A DNA stretch of 64,000 nucleotides, taken from positions 124,001 through 188,000 of the forward strand of contig NZ_MDJS01000003.1 of NCBI RefSeq assembly GCF_001705515.1, given 5' to 3'. The notes under the pieces are model-generated. The model ran no database searches. It saw nothing but the letters and a program-made list of their open reading frames with translations, and was not told the DNA's origin. The DNA is from Mucilaginibacter sp. PPCGB 2223 (lineage in GTDB: Bacteria; Bacteroidota; Bacteroidia; Sphingobacteriales; Sphingobacteriaceae). This document shows, in pieces, positions 8,379 to 16,006 of this stretch (its first letter is position 1; every line of letters begins with the position of its first letter). The translations under genes were made by a program, and so were the position numbers.

Positions 8379-9791
8379 ATGAGGACCTACGCTGTAAAAG
8401 AAAAAAAAGTAATAGAAAACGTTACCATAATCGACATTGCCGAAGAAGGCAAAGGCGTTGGTAAAACCGACGACCTGGTAATATTTGTGGAAAAAGCTAT
8501 CCCTGGCGATGTGGTGGATGTAGAGATCTATCGTAAAAAAAAGAACTTCGCCGAGGCTAAGATCCTTAACCTGGTAAAACCATCCGGATACCGCACCGAA
8601 GCCTTTTGCCAGCATTTTGGGGTTTGCGGCGGCTGCAAATGGCAGCACATGCTGTACGACGCTCAGCTCACCTACAAACAAAAATCGGTTACCGATGCTT
8701 TACAGCGCCTGGCCAAGGTCGAGCTGACCGGCATGATCCCCATCCTGCCCTCAAAATTCACCAGCTATTACCGCAACAAGCTCGAGTATACCTTCAGCAA
8801 TAAACGCTGGCTCAACGATGGCGAGATCCGCACCGACGATACCGATATGAATGCCCTGGGTTACCACATCCCGGGCCGTTTTGATAAGATACTGAACATT
8901 GAGCACTGCTACCTGCAGGCCGATCCGTCGAACCAGATCCGCAACGGCGTACGCGAATATGCGCTTAAATACGGCATGAGCTTTTACGATGTACGCGAGC
9001 ATACCGGCGCTTTGCGTAACCTCATCATCCGCAGCTCGTCAACCGGCCAGCTGATGGTGATCGTGGTTTTCGCTTACGCGGATGGAGAGCAAATTGAAGG
9101 CATGATGCAGTTTGTTGCAGATAGCTTTCCGCACATCACTTCGCTGTTGTACATCGTTAACCAGAAAAAGAACGATACCATATTCGATCAGGAGGTAATT
9201 ACTTACCGTGGAGAAGATCATATCCTCGAAGAAATGGAGGGTATCAAGTTCCGTATCGGGCCAAAATCGTTCTACCAAACCAACTCGGAGCAAGCCCTGC
9301 ACCTGTACGAAATTGCCCGCGACTTTGCAGGTTTTAAAGGCGACGAACTGGTTTACGATCTGTACACCGGCGCAGGTACCATTGCTAACTTTATAGCTGC
9401 CCATGTAAAACAAGTGGTGGGTATAGAGTATGTGCCGCAGGCTATCGAGGATGCCAAAGTAAATTCGTTCATCAACAACATCACCAATACCAAATTTTTT
9501 GCAGGTGATATGAAGGATGTGCTTAACGCCGATTTTGTAACAGAACACGGCAAACCCGATGTGATCATCACCGACCCGCCACGCGCAGGCATGCATGCCG
9601 ATGTGGTTGCCCGTCTGATGGAGATCGAAGCGAAGAAGATCGTGTACGTAAGCTGTAATGCCGCCACACAGGCCCGCGACCTGCTGGTACTGAAAGAAAA
9701 ATACGACGTGGTTAAAATACAGCCGGTAGATATGTTCCCGCAAACACAGCATGTTGAAAATGTGCTGCTTTTACAATTACGAATTGCTTAA
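8379..9791 (+). CDS. rlmD: 23S rRNA (uracil-C5)-methyltransferase, RlmD/TrmA family
   Basis: A 470-residue SAM-dependent RNA m5U methyltransferase. Order of domains: N-terminal TRAM domain (about 8-70: VTIIDIAEEGKGVGKTDDLV), an iron-sulphur cysteine set (C-x5-C-x2-C in FCQHFGVCGGC plus the later cysteine in IEHCYLQ), then the Rossmann methyltransferase. Methyltransferase motifs: FYQTNSEQA, VYDLYTGAGTIANF (SAM binding), DPPRAGMH, and VYVSCNAATQARDL with the catalytic cysteine. Family members methylate U1939 or U747 of 23S rRNA; which site applies here cannot be told, so the symbol is a family-level choice. Four nt separate it from the next gene, suggesting cotranscription. Confidence 0.88.
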   Translation: MRTYAVKEKKVIENVTIIDIAEEGKGVGKTDDLVIFVEKAIPGDVVDVEIYRKKKNFAEAKILNLVKPSGYRTEAFCQHFGVCGGCKWQHMLYDAQLTYKQKSVTDALQRLAKVELTGMIPILPSKFTSYYRNKLEYTFSNKRWLNDGEIRTDDTDMNALGYHIPGRFDKILNIEHCYLQADPSNQIRNGVREYALKYGMSFYDVREHTGALRNLIIRSSSTGQLMVIVVFAYADGEQIEGMMQFVADSFPHITSLLYIVNQKKNDTIFDQEVITYRGEDHILEEMEGIKFRIGPKSFYQTNSEQALHLYEIARDFAGFKGDELVYDLYTGAGTIANFIAAHVKQVVGIEYVPQAIEDAKVNSFINNITNTKFFAGDMKDVLNADFVTEHGKPDVIITDPPRAGMHADVVARLMEIEAKKIVYVSCNAATQARDLLVLKEKYDVVKIQPVDMFPQTQHVENVLLLQLRIA

Positions 9792-9795
9792 CACA

Positions 9796-10191
9796 ATGGA
9801 CCCCGAAGAACTGTTAAACGACAATACCGAAGGCCAGGCCAAAAAAGAAAGCCCTTTGAAAAGCCTCGAGGCCGATCTGAAAATCTATAGCGAATCTATA
9901 CGCGAGGTAGCTATCGAGATCATGGTTGAAGGCATTTCGCTCTATCCTATCTTCATAGCTCACCAGCACGAGGTAAAGCTTGGCGAAGTGATACTCGACC
10001 GTATCGAACTCAACACCAACTGGACCATCAACGCCTCCACTTTAGAGGAATTTGTTGAAGCCGGCGTGATCAAAAAACAACTGCAGGAGCGCTTTATCAA
10101 GACCTATAAAAAACCCGAAGACTTTATGTGCATATTTGCCGTAGTGCCCGAAGGAGCTAATTTTATATTTTTCCCATACGCCAAAAATTAA
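9796..10191 (+). CDS. Conserved hypothetical protein, 131 aa
   Basis: Starts at the ATG at 9796, 4 nt after rlmD. The longer in-frame extension back to 9751 lies inside rlmD and is not needed. The protein is acidic at the N-terminus (MDPEELLNDNTEGQAKKESP). A compact domain follows: REVAIEIMVEGISLYPIFIA, HQHEVKLGEVILDRIELNTN, ASTLEEFVEAGVIKKQLQER, ending in a hydrophobic strand (MCIFAVVPEGANFIFFPY). No signal peptide or membrane helix. I do not know its function. Its position between an rRNA methyltransferase and a phosphoribosyltransferase suggests a small cytoplasmic protein of the same transcript. Confidence 0.75.
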   Translation: MDPEELLNDNTEGQAKKESPLKSLEADLKIYSESIREVAIEIMVEGISLYPIFIAHQHEVKLGEVILDRIELNTNWTINASTLEEFVEAGVIKKQLQERFIKTYKKPEDFMCIFAVVPEGANFIFFPYAKN

Positions 10192-10223
10192 TTTTTACCT
10201 TAGTCAACACAAAGCTATTGCTC

Positions 10224-10733
10224 ATGCCCGACAAAAAAATATTGGTACTTAACGCACAGCAAATACAGCAGAAGATAGACCGTATTGCTTACCAGGTATT
10301 GGAAGACAACCTGGACGAAAAGGATATCATTATTGCCGGCATTTTACCCCGGGGCAACTTTGTGGCCGAAAGGCTGAAAAAGGTTTTGGATGATATCGCC
10401 CCCTTCACCAGCAAACTCATCACGATCGAACTCGATAAAACAAGTTCATCGCTCAAAGCCAAAATGGATGTAAATGTTGCCGAATGCGCCAATAAGGTAA
10501 TTATCCTGGTCGACGATGTATTGAGCAGCGGCAAAACCCTGGCTTATGGCTTAGGCGTTTTTTTAGATGTGCCGCTTAAAAAAATGAGCACCGTAGTATT
10601 GGTCGATCGTAACCACAAAAGTTTCCCCGTAGCTACCGATTACGCGGGCGTAGCCTTATCAACCGTTTTAAAAGAGCATATCGATGTTGTTTTAAACGAA
10701 GCCGGGCAGGAAGACGCCGTTTACCTGCGCTGA
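10224..10733 (+). CDS. Phosphoribosyltransferase (PyrR-like type I PRTase)
   Basis: A 169-residue protein starting at the ATG at 10224. It has the type I PRTase signature for PRPP binding, VIILVDDVLSSGKTLAYGL (about residues 93-111), preceded by the GILPRGNFVAERL loop near residue 37. Size and motif fit PyrR or hypoxanthine/xanthine PRTase families, which transfer ribose phosphate to nucleobases or, for PyrR, regulate pyrimidine genes. No pyrimidine genes are nearby, so I leave the symbol empty. It is convergent with aroK, and the two stop codons are directly adjacent with no gap. Confidence 0.82.
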   Translation: MPDKKILVLNAQQIQQKIDRIAYQVLEDNLDEKDIIIAGILPRGNFVAERLKKVLDDIAPFTSKLITIELDKTSSSLKAKMDVNVAECANKVIILVDDVLSSGKTLAYGLGVFLDVPLKKMSTVVLVDRNHKSFPVATDYAGVALSTVLKEHIDVVLNEAGQEDAVYLR

Positions 10734-11258
10734 TCAGCTGGTTGCGACGAGTGCAGCCATATCATCCACATTCAGCGTCAGCCCATCTAAAATATGCGTT
10801 GCCTGGTTGTAAAAACCTTCACGTTCGGCCAGTTTACCGTCAATAAAAGCAACGAGTTCATCACCTTTTTTGCCTTGCAGTACCGGGCGCACCACTCGTG
10901 CGTTCTCCAGCCTGTCGGCCAGCGTTTTTGGTGATAGTTTAATGTACAGTGTTTGGCCGTGCGTATTCATCCAGTCCATATGATCGAAAAAGCAAGGCAA
11001 ACCGCCGCCGGTTGATATCACGGCCTTTTCGGGATAAGGATACTGTTTCAGCACTTCCGATTCAAGCCTACGAAATTCCTCTTCGCCGTGTTCGGCAAAA
11101 TATTCAGCTATGCTTTTGCCAACCCTTTCAACCAAAACCGTATCCAGGTCAATAAACTCATACTCCAGCCTGGCCGCCAGTTTTTTGCTCCAGGTAGTTT
11201 TACCGCAGCCCATAAAGCCGATTAAATAAATATGGTTTGGATTAGAATTGGTTGACAT
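10734..11258 (-). CDS. aroK: Shikimate kinase
   Basis: A 174-residue P-loop kinase that phosphorylates shikimate in the aromatic amino acid pathway. Walker A is GFMGCGKTTW near the N-terminus. The DLD motif is in FIDLDTVLVERVGKSIAEYF, the substrate-binding region is FRRLESEVLKQ followed by STGGGLPCF, and the lid region holds RVVRPVLQGK. Length is typical. I use the ATG at 11258, giving MSTNSNPNHIYLIGFMG, rather than a start 27 nt upstream, because a perfect -7 promoter box ends only 4 nt before it. Convergent with the PRTase gene. Confidence 0.92.
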   Translation of the reverse strand: MSTNSNPNHIYLIGFMGCGKTTWSKKLAARLEYEFIDLDTVLVERVGKSIAEYFAEHGEEEFRRLESEVLKQYPYPEKAVISTGGGLPCFFDHMDWMNTHGQTLYIKLSPKTLADRLENARVVRPVLQGKKGDELVAFIDGKLAEREGFYNQATHILDGLTLNVDDMAALVATS

Positions 11259-11262
11259 GCGG

Positions 11263-11270
11263 CAAAAATA
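11263..11270 (-). promoter_or_regulatory. -7 box for aroK
   Basis: On the minus strand this reads TATTTTTG, a perfect TAnnTTTG match, ending 4 nt before the aroK ATG. Transcription would start at or within a base or two of the start codon (leaderless). Confidence 0.5.
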
Positions 11271-11413
11271 ATGGGGATTTATCAATATTTAAATTATTTC
11301 AAATAATAGGTTGGTATGATGTTTTATTATGCTCTGTAGGAGTTACCTGTTTATAGAAAATATTGTGGGAGTATTTTTGCCCTGTAAGGGCTACTCTCAA
11401 TTTACAAGTATTT

Positions 11414-11500
11414 GGGCGTGTCCCCATCGGGCCGGGCTATCCGCTCATACGCCTTCAGGCATTAGCCACAAGGCCGGTATCCGCTTCTATCCATCACGCA
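11414..11500 (+). repeat. Dispersed intergenic repeat family A, copy 1 (uninterrupted)
   Basis: The 315 bp between aroK and the permease gene hold no convincing gene. The core here (GGGCCGGGCTATCC, GCTCATAC, TAGCCACAAGGCCGGTATCC, CTATCCAT) matches the second copy at 54398-54520, which carries two extra short palindromes at the TATCC/GC junctions. The flank 11501-11599 contains AGC-rich and GAAATCCGAAATC low-complexity words typical of Sphingobacteriaceae spacers. Confidence 0.7.
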
Positions 11501-11599
11501 TTAGAGAGCCGGAAGCACGAAGCTTATAGCCAGAAGCAAAAAACCTTCAAGCTTGCCGCTTCAAGCTAAAATCCGAAATTGAACATCCGAAATCCGAAA

Positions 11600-12658
11600 T
11601 CAAGAAAGTTTTACCCTCGGGTCGACAGCTGCGTACAGCAGATCAACCAGGATGCTGATCACCACGAAGATAAAAGCGATGAAAAGGATCGAGCCCATCA
11701 CCACCGGGAAATCGGCTTTCTCCAAAGCATCTACCGTAGCCTTACCCAGGCCATTATAACCAAAGATGTATTCCACAAAAAACGAGCCTGCCAGTAACGA
11801 AGCAAACCAGGAAGCAATAGCCGTTATTACCGGATTTAAGGCATTTTTTAAAGCATGGCGGTAGATGATCGTCCGCTGCCCTAAGCCTTTTGCCCTGGCG
11901 GTGCGGATATAATCCTGCCCTAAAACATCCAGCATGGCGCTGCGGGTAAGCTGTACAATAATGGCCAGCGGTCGCAAACCCAAAGTCACCATTGGCAGCA
12001 TCAGGTTCTTAAGCGTAAGCACCTCACCTTTAAACGGGTCGTAGGTAAACAAACTGCCCGACATGTTTAACCCCGTGTACCTGCTCAACACAAAACCAAA
12101 CACCCAGGCTATCAGTATCCCCGCAAAAAAAGCTGGTGCCGATACCCCGATCACCGAAAAGCTCACCCAGAATTTATCCAGCCAGGTATCCTTGCGCACG
12201 GCGCACACTATTCCTAAAAATATCCCGATCAGGGTAGCAAATATCATAGCTGTAGTAGCCAACACCAGCGTATTCGGTATCACATCCATTAAAGTAGCGG
12301 CAACCTCTTTACGCGTTTGATACGAGCGGCGCAGGTACGGCCATTTCAGGGCCAGTACATGAGTTGTCGAAACCGGGAATAACCTGGCATAATGGTATTT
12401 GGCCTGCTCTTCCGGCGTATTCAAATGCGCGCCGACCGGCGAAAGGTCGTTCAAATAATAAGCAAACTGCACCGGGATAGATTTATCCAGGCCAAACTCC
12501 TTACGTACCGCCTGCAGCGACTGTACATCGGCACGCTGCCCCTGCGTCATCCGGGCGGGGTCGACAGGTAAAATATTGAACAGAAAAAACACCACAACCA
12601 CCACGCCCAGCATCACCACCAGTCCGTACCCTATTTTGCGTAGTGTGTAGCTAATCAT
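11600..12658 (-). CDS. ABC transporter permease, dipeptide/oligopeptide type (DppB-like)
   Basis: A 352-residue inner-membrane permease of the BPD_transp_1 family. It has the N-terminal first helix and cap (YTLRKIGYGLVVMLGVVVVV, then FNILPVDPARMTQGQRADV), five further helices and the cytoplasmic EAA loop (RTARAKGLGQRTIIYRHALK, then NALNPVIT) that docks on the ATPase. It ends in the usual DPRVKL. These permeases form heterodimers with a DppC-type partner and import or, in some Bacteroidetes, handle peptides. No partner permease, ATPase or binding protein is in this window, so it is an orphan here. The start codon abuts the stop of the BT_3928-type gene, so it is probably the last gene of that operon. 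Confidence 0.87.
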   Translation of the reverse strand: MISYTLRKIGYGLVVMLGVVVVVFFLFNILPVDPARMTQGQRADVQSLQAVRKEFGLDKSIPVQFAYYLNDLSPVGAHLNTPEEQAKYHYARLFPVSTTHVLALKWPYLRRSYQTRKEVAATLMDVIPNTLVLATTAMIFATLIGIFLGIVCAVRKDTWLDKFWVSFSVIGVSAPAFFAGILIAWVFGFVLSRYTGLNMSGSLFTYDPFKGEVLTLKNLMLPMVTLGLRPLAIIVQLTRSAMLDVLGQDYIRTARAKGLGQRTIIYRHALKNALNPVITAIASWFASLLAGSFFVEYIFGYNGLGKATVDALEKADFPVVMGSILFIAFIFVVISILVDLLYAAVDPRVKLS

Positions 12659-13837
12659 TTACGGATGCTGCAAATAGTTTTTAACCAGTTTATCGAATGA
12701 TGGCATAGTATGGTAATGCCATTTGTTGACGATGCTGCCGTTCTTCATCAGCAAAATGCCGGGGTTCGAGCGTACCATGCTTTTCAGCGGAACGCCATCG
12801 GCATAAAATATTTCGCTCACCAGTTTATGCTGTTTGGCAAAAGCTTCGGCATTGCGCGGCGCGTCCGACGTTAAGATCACCGTGCGGATGTTGTAATTAT
12901 CGGTCAGGGTAATAGCTAAGGCATTTAAACGCTCCATGGCCGGGATGCTGGTATGGCTCAGGTCGTACGCTACGATGATCACATTATAAAACGGATTACT
13001 TAACAGTTCCTTGGTATACTCGTTCCCCTGGGCATCGTTTATCCGCAGGTCCTGGATTTTCGGGGCGAAGCCTTTTTTAACCAGTTTACTTTCAGGGTTG
13101 CCTACAATCGTCCAGCTGCTGTCTTTCCAGATACCGCTTTTGATGTATTCCTTGTCGGTCATATCCTGTACAGCGGCAGTTTTCTTGTTCTTTAAATGAT
13201 AGGTGATCTGAAACTCATCGGGCATAGCTCCCGGCGGCGTTTTCATCTCATCCAAAATATTAGCGCCTACCTTGTATGGCAAAAAGTCCATCACAGGCAA
13301 AAAGTTATAGGTATAAAAACCAACCCCGAACGACAGGATGATAGCCACCCAGGTTACTCTCTTTTCAATTTTCCTATCCTTAAATACCGGCGTGATATAT
13401 GCCCGTTTAATAAAAATAAAGATGATAAACAACAACAGGATCAGGTCTTTACTGAAAGATTGCCAAGGCGTTAACACAATGGCATCGCCAAAGCAGCCGC
13501 AGGTTTGCACCACTTTAAAAAAGGCCGAGTAAAACGTTAAAAAGCTAAAAAAGATGATCAGCAGCAGCAAGCCCCAGGCTATCCTTTTGCCTTGCGTGCC
13601 GATGAGCAGGGCAAAGCCGAAGAACATTTCCAGTGCGCATAAAAATATGGCCATACTTACCGTCAGCGGGCCTAAAAATGTAAGATGGAATACCTCGAAG
13701 TACTCCTCCAGCTTGTACGAAAAGCCCAGCGGGTCGTTAGCCTTGATCAGGCCCGAAAAGATAAAGAGCAAGCCAACAAGGATACGGCACAGCCAGAGTA
13801 TCCAGGTAACCGAAACCGAAATCTTTCTGTCTGCCAT
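12659..13837 (-). CDS. BT_3928-type DoxX/MauE membrane protein with thioredoxin-like C-terminal domain
   Basis: A 392-residue protein. Residues about 10-160 form a four-helix DoxX/MauE domain: LCRILVGLLFIFSGLIKAND, the CALEMFFGFALLIG helix, the QTCGCFGDAIVL motif, and LILLLFIIFIFIKRAYITP. After another helix (VTWVAIILSFGVGFYTYNF) comes a periplasmic segment and a thioredoxin-like fold (YNVIIVAYDLSHTSIPAMER, NPGILLMKNGSIVNKWHY) without a CxxC active site. MauE/DoxX domains are linked to quinone-coupled disulphide chemistry, but the exact role here is unknown. It lies 3 nt from DUF1599 and directly abuts the permease gene, so all three are likely one transcript. Confidence 0.83.
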   Translation of the reverse strand: MADRKISVSVTWILWLCRILVGLLFIFSGLIKANDPLGFSYKLEEYFEVFHLTFLGPLTVSMAIFLCALEMFFGFALLIGTQGKRIAWGLLLLIIFFSFLTFYSAFFKVVQTCGCFGDAIVLTPWQSFSKDLILLLFIIFIFIKRAYITPVFKDRKIEKRVTWVAIILSFGVGFYTYNFLPVMDFLPYKVGANILDEMKTPPGAMPDEFQITYHLKNKKTAAVQDMTDKEYIKSGIWKDSSWTIVGNPESKLVKKGFAPKIQDLRINDAQGNEYTKELLSNPFYNVIIVAYDLSHTSIPAMERLNALAITLTDNYNIRTVILTSDAPRNAEAFAKQHKLVSEIFYADGVPLKSMVRSNPGILLMKNGSIVNKWHYHTMPSFDKLVKNYLQHP

Positions 13838-13840
13838 GGC

Positions 13841-14377
13841 TTAATTCGTCAATTTAATTAGTGCAAAAACCGAATAGTTCAGCATATCCTGGTAATTGGC
13901 CTTCACCCCTTCGGATGCCAGCGTAGCGCCCTGGTTATCTTCAATCTGCTTTACGCGGAAGATCTTCATCAGTATCAGATCAGTTAACGAGCTGATGCGC
14001 ATATCGCGCCATGCCTCGCCGTAATCATGATTTTTGGCGAACATCAGTTCCCTGGTCTCTTTTACTTTTTCCTCAAACAGCTGGCTCACCCGGTCGAAAG
14101 GCATTTCCATCGGGTCGTCGGCTGTCAGTTCCAGTTGCATCATCGCTATAACGCAATAATTAACAATGCCGATATATTCGCCTTTAATATCATCGCCTAC
14201 TTTCGATACTTTTTTTTCTTCGAGCGTGCGGATGCGCTGTGCTTTAATAAAAATCTGGTCGGTGATGGATGCCGGTCTTAGTATGCGCCAGGCTGTTCCG
14301 TAATCGCGGGTCTTTTTTAAAAAAAGCTCGCGGCAGGTATTAATAACGGTATCGTATTCGTGTGCTGTATTTGCCAA
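13841..14377 (-). CDS. DUF1599 (Nmad1-type) protein with two repeats
   Basis: A 178-residue protein made of two copies of the same unit. FLKKTRDYGTAWRILRPASI with TDQIFIKAQRIRTLEE is repeated as MFAKNHDYGEAWRDMRISSL with TDLILMKIFRVKQIED, and each is followed by a ...GVKANYQDMLNYSVFALIKL-type helix. The KxxDYGxAWR signature defines DUF1599, also called nucleotide-modification-associated domain 1. The family is thought to act on nucleotides, but the reaction is not established. It is near folP (divergent) and operonic with the BT_3928-type gene, a neighbourhood seen in other Bacteroidetes. Cytoplasmic, no signal peptide. Confidence 0.88.
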   Translation of the reverse strand: MANTAHEYDTVINTCRELFLKKTRDYGTAWRILRPASITDQIFIKAQRIRTLEEKKVSKVGDDIKGEYIGIVNYCVIAMMQLELTADDPMEMPFDRVSQLFEEKVKETRELMFAKNHDYGEAWRDMRISSLTDLILMKIFRVKQIEDNQGATLASEGVKANYQDMLNYSVFALIKLTN

Positions 14378-14391
14378 GTTTCCTTTTGTTG

Positions 14392-14415
14392 TTGTAATGT
14401 TGTAATGTTGTAATG
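14392..14415 (+). repeat. Three tandem copies of TTGTAATG
   Basis: An 8-bp unit is repeated three times between the DUF1599 and folP genes. Related words occur at 26769-26804 and 54206-54226, and inverted at 14459-14493, so this is a dispersed low-complexity spacer family and not a local slippage event alone. Confidence 0.6.
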
Positions 14416-14502
14416 TTGAAAAGTTTTGATCTGCTTCAGGCAGATTCTGTGCAAATTAACATTTAAACCTTTCAACGTTCAAACATTTCAACTGTCTTCC
14501 GA

Positions 14503-15372
14503 ATGGCTAAAGATACGTTTTTTCGCAAAAACACCACCCTCAATGTACACGGTAAATTGATCGGTTTGACCCAACCAAAAGTTATGGGCATCATCAATAT
14601 CACGCCCGATTCGTTCTATGCCGGCAGCCGTAAGCAAACCGTTGAAGATGCGTTGGCACAAGCCGAAAAAATGCTTACCGACGGCGCTGATTTTCTGGAT
14701 ATCGGCGCTTACTCGTCCCGGCCCGGCGCTGCCGACATCTCCGTGCAGGAAGAGATCGACCGGCTACTGCCCATTGTCGAAGCTATTACTCAAGCTTATC
14801 CCGAAGCCATTTTATCTGTCGATACTTTTCGTGCCACGGTTGCCTTTGCGGCGATAAAAGCCGGTGCGCGTATCATTAACGATATTTCGGGCGGCGGGCT
14901 GGATGAAGATATGTTTGCCACCGTAGCCAAACTGCAGGTGCCCTACATTTTGATGCACATGCGGGGAACGCCACAAAACATGATCCGCCAGACTGATTAT
15001 ACCGACGTATTCGGCGAGGTATTTGATTATTTTGCCGAACGCATTTACCGCCTGCGTAAACTGGGTGTACACGATGTCATCATCGACCCGGGCTTCGGCT
15101 TTGCCAAAACACATGAGCAGAGCTACGAACTGATGCGCCGTTTGCAGGAATTTGAGCGCCTGGAACTGCCCGTATTGGTCGGCGTATCGCGCAAACGCAT
15201 GGTGTTCAACCTAACCGGTGGCACCGCAGCCGATGCGCTAAACGGTACTACGGTATTCAATACCATCGCGTTAAGCAAAGGGGCTAATATTTTACGCGTG
15301 CACGATGTGAAAGAAGCCGTTGAAGCAGTGAAAATATGGCAGGCCTGCCAACAGGCAGGGGGGAAATTGTAA
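14503..15372 (+). CDS. folP: Dihydropteroate synthase
   Basis: A 289-residue TIM-barrel enzyme joining p-aminobenzoate to hydroxymethyl-dihydropterin pyrophosphate in folate synthesis; the sulfonamide target. Motifs in order: VMGIINITPDSFYAGSR (about 28-45), DFLDIGAYSSRPGA, SVDTFRA, NDISGGGLDEDMF, PYILMHMRGTPQNM, IIDPGFGFAKTHEQ and LVGVSRKRMV. The last dozen residues (QACQQAGGKL) are unusual: they are encoded by a small palindrome (CCTGCC-AACA-GGCAGG, 15344-15359) overlapping a 21-nt stretch that recurs at 55783-55803, so a repeat seems to have extended the gene. It is divergent from DUF1599. Confidence 0.94.
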   Translation: MAKDTFFRKNTTLNVHGKLIGLTQPKVMGIINITPDSFYAGSRKQTVEDALAQAEKMLTDGADFLDIGAYSSRPGAADISVQEEIDRLLPIVEAITQAYPEAILSVDTFRATVAFAAIKAGARIINDISGGGLDEDMFATVAKLQVPYILMHMRGTPQNMIRQTDYTDVFGEVFDYFAERIYRLRKLGVHDVIIDPGFGFAKTHEQSYELMRRLQEFERLELPVLVGVSRKRMVFNLTGGTAADALNGTTVFNTIALSKGANILRVHDVKEAVEAVKIWQACQQAGGKL

Positions 15373-15460
15373 GAAAAATTTGCACCGTTCTTACATCTAT
15401 CCGTGTTTGAGTGTTGCTCCTAAACTTTAAATATACTCATTTATTAGCAGTTATACAATT

Positions 15461-16006
15461 TCACCCGGCTAAAACATTGTCCGTATTCACGCCTTGATGC
15501 TGCAATTTTATTGAATGAATACTCAGGTAAGGCTGCATCGCAAAAAGTTCCGTCAATGTTTCGGCATTATCCCCATCAGGTTGCTGCACACTTACCAGCA
15601 ACTGGTTCCCGATCGTATCTATCCAGGTCATCGGCTTGCTGAACAGCTCAATGGCTATACGGTGTTTGCTTTTATCCCGTATGTCCGATTCCACAATCTC
15701 GAATTTATAGCTGCCGAAAGGCACAAACAGCTTCCCCAGGTTATTCAATACATCAGGCATTTTGCCGTTCAGTTGTTGCAGGTAAGGCGTAACCGATGCG
15801 CTTACCAAAAAATGCAGCTTTTCGGCTTTGGGCACATTGTTCCGTAACTCGCTGAAGGTGTGATACTGCGTTTCTGCATTATACAGCTGCGATTGCATTA
15901 AAAACTCGGCATAGGTTGCATCAAACACATACTTTTCCCAAATGTTCTCCGCAGCCGCGTCGATAATCTTGCGGTACACCAGCCTGATCTTGCCTTTATT
16001 CGCCAT
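15461..16006 (-). CDS. Hypothetical cytoplasmic protein, 181 aa
   Basis: I do not recognise this protein. It has no signal peptide (MANKGKIRLVYRKIIDAAAE) and mixes helical and strand-like segments: LHFLVSASVTPYLQQLNGKM, LFVPFGSYKFEIVESDIRDK, HRIAIELFSKPMTWIDTIGN. Its first 11 nt overlap the end of the intradiol-dioxygenase-like gene on the same strand, which implies cotranscription and translational coupling. It could be a helper of that lipoprotein or an unrelated passenger. Confidence 0.65.
   Translation of the reverse strand: MANKGKIRLVYRKIIDAAAENIWEKYVFDATYAEFLMQSQLYNAETQYHTFSELRNNVPKAEKLHFLVSASVTPYLQQLNGKMPDVLNNLGKLFVPFGSYKFEIVESDIRDKSKHRIAIELFSKPMTWIDTIGNQLLVSVQQPDGDNAETLTELFAMQPYLSIHSIKLQHQGVNTDNVLAG

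Noticed and set aside
9039..9752. A 237-codon minus-strand frame opposite rlmD.
   Set aside because: Shadow of the methyltransferase frame; no motif, and it covers the catalytic motifs of the plus-strand gene.
11329..11569. Short plus-strand reading frames in the spacer between aroK and the permease gene.
   Set aside because: They run through repeat A and low-complexity words; the predicted peptides have no domain character and the same DNA recurs at 54398.
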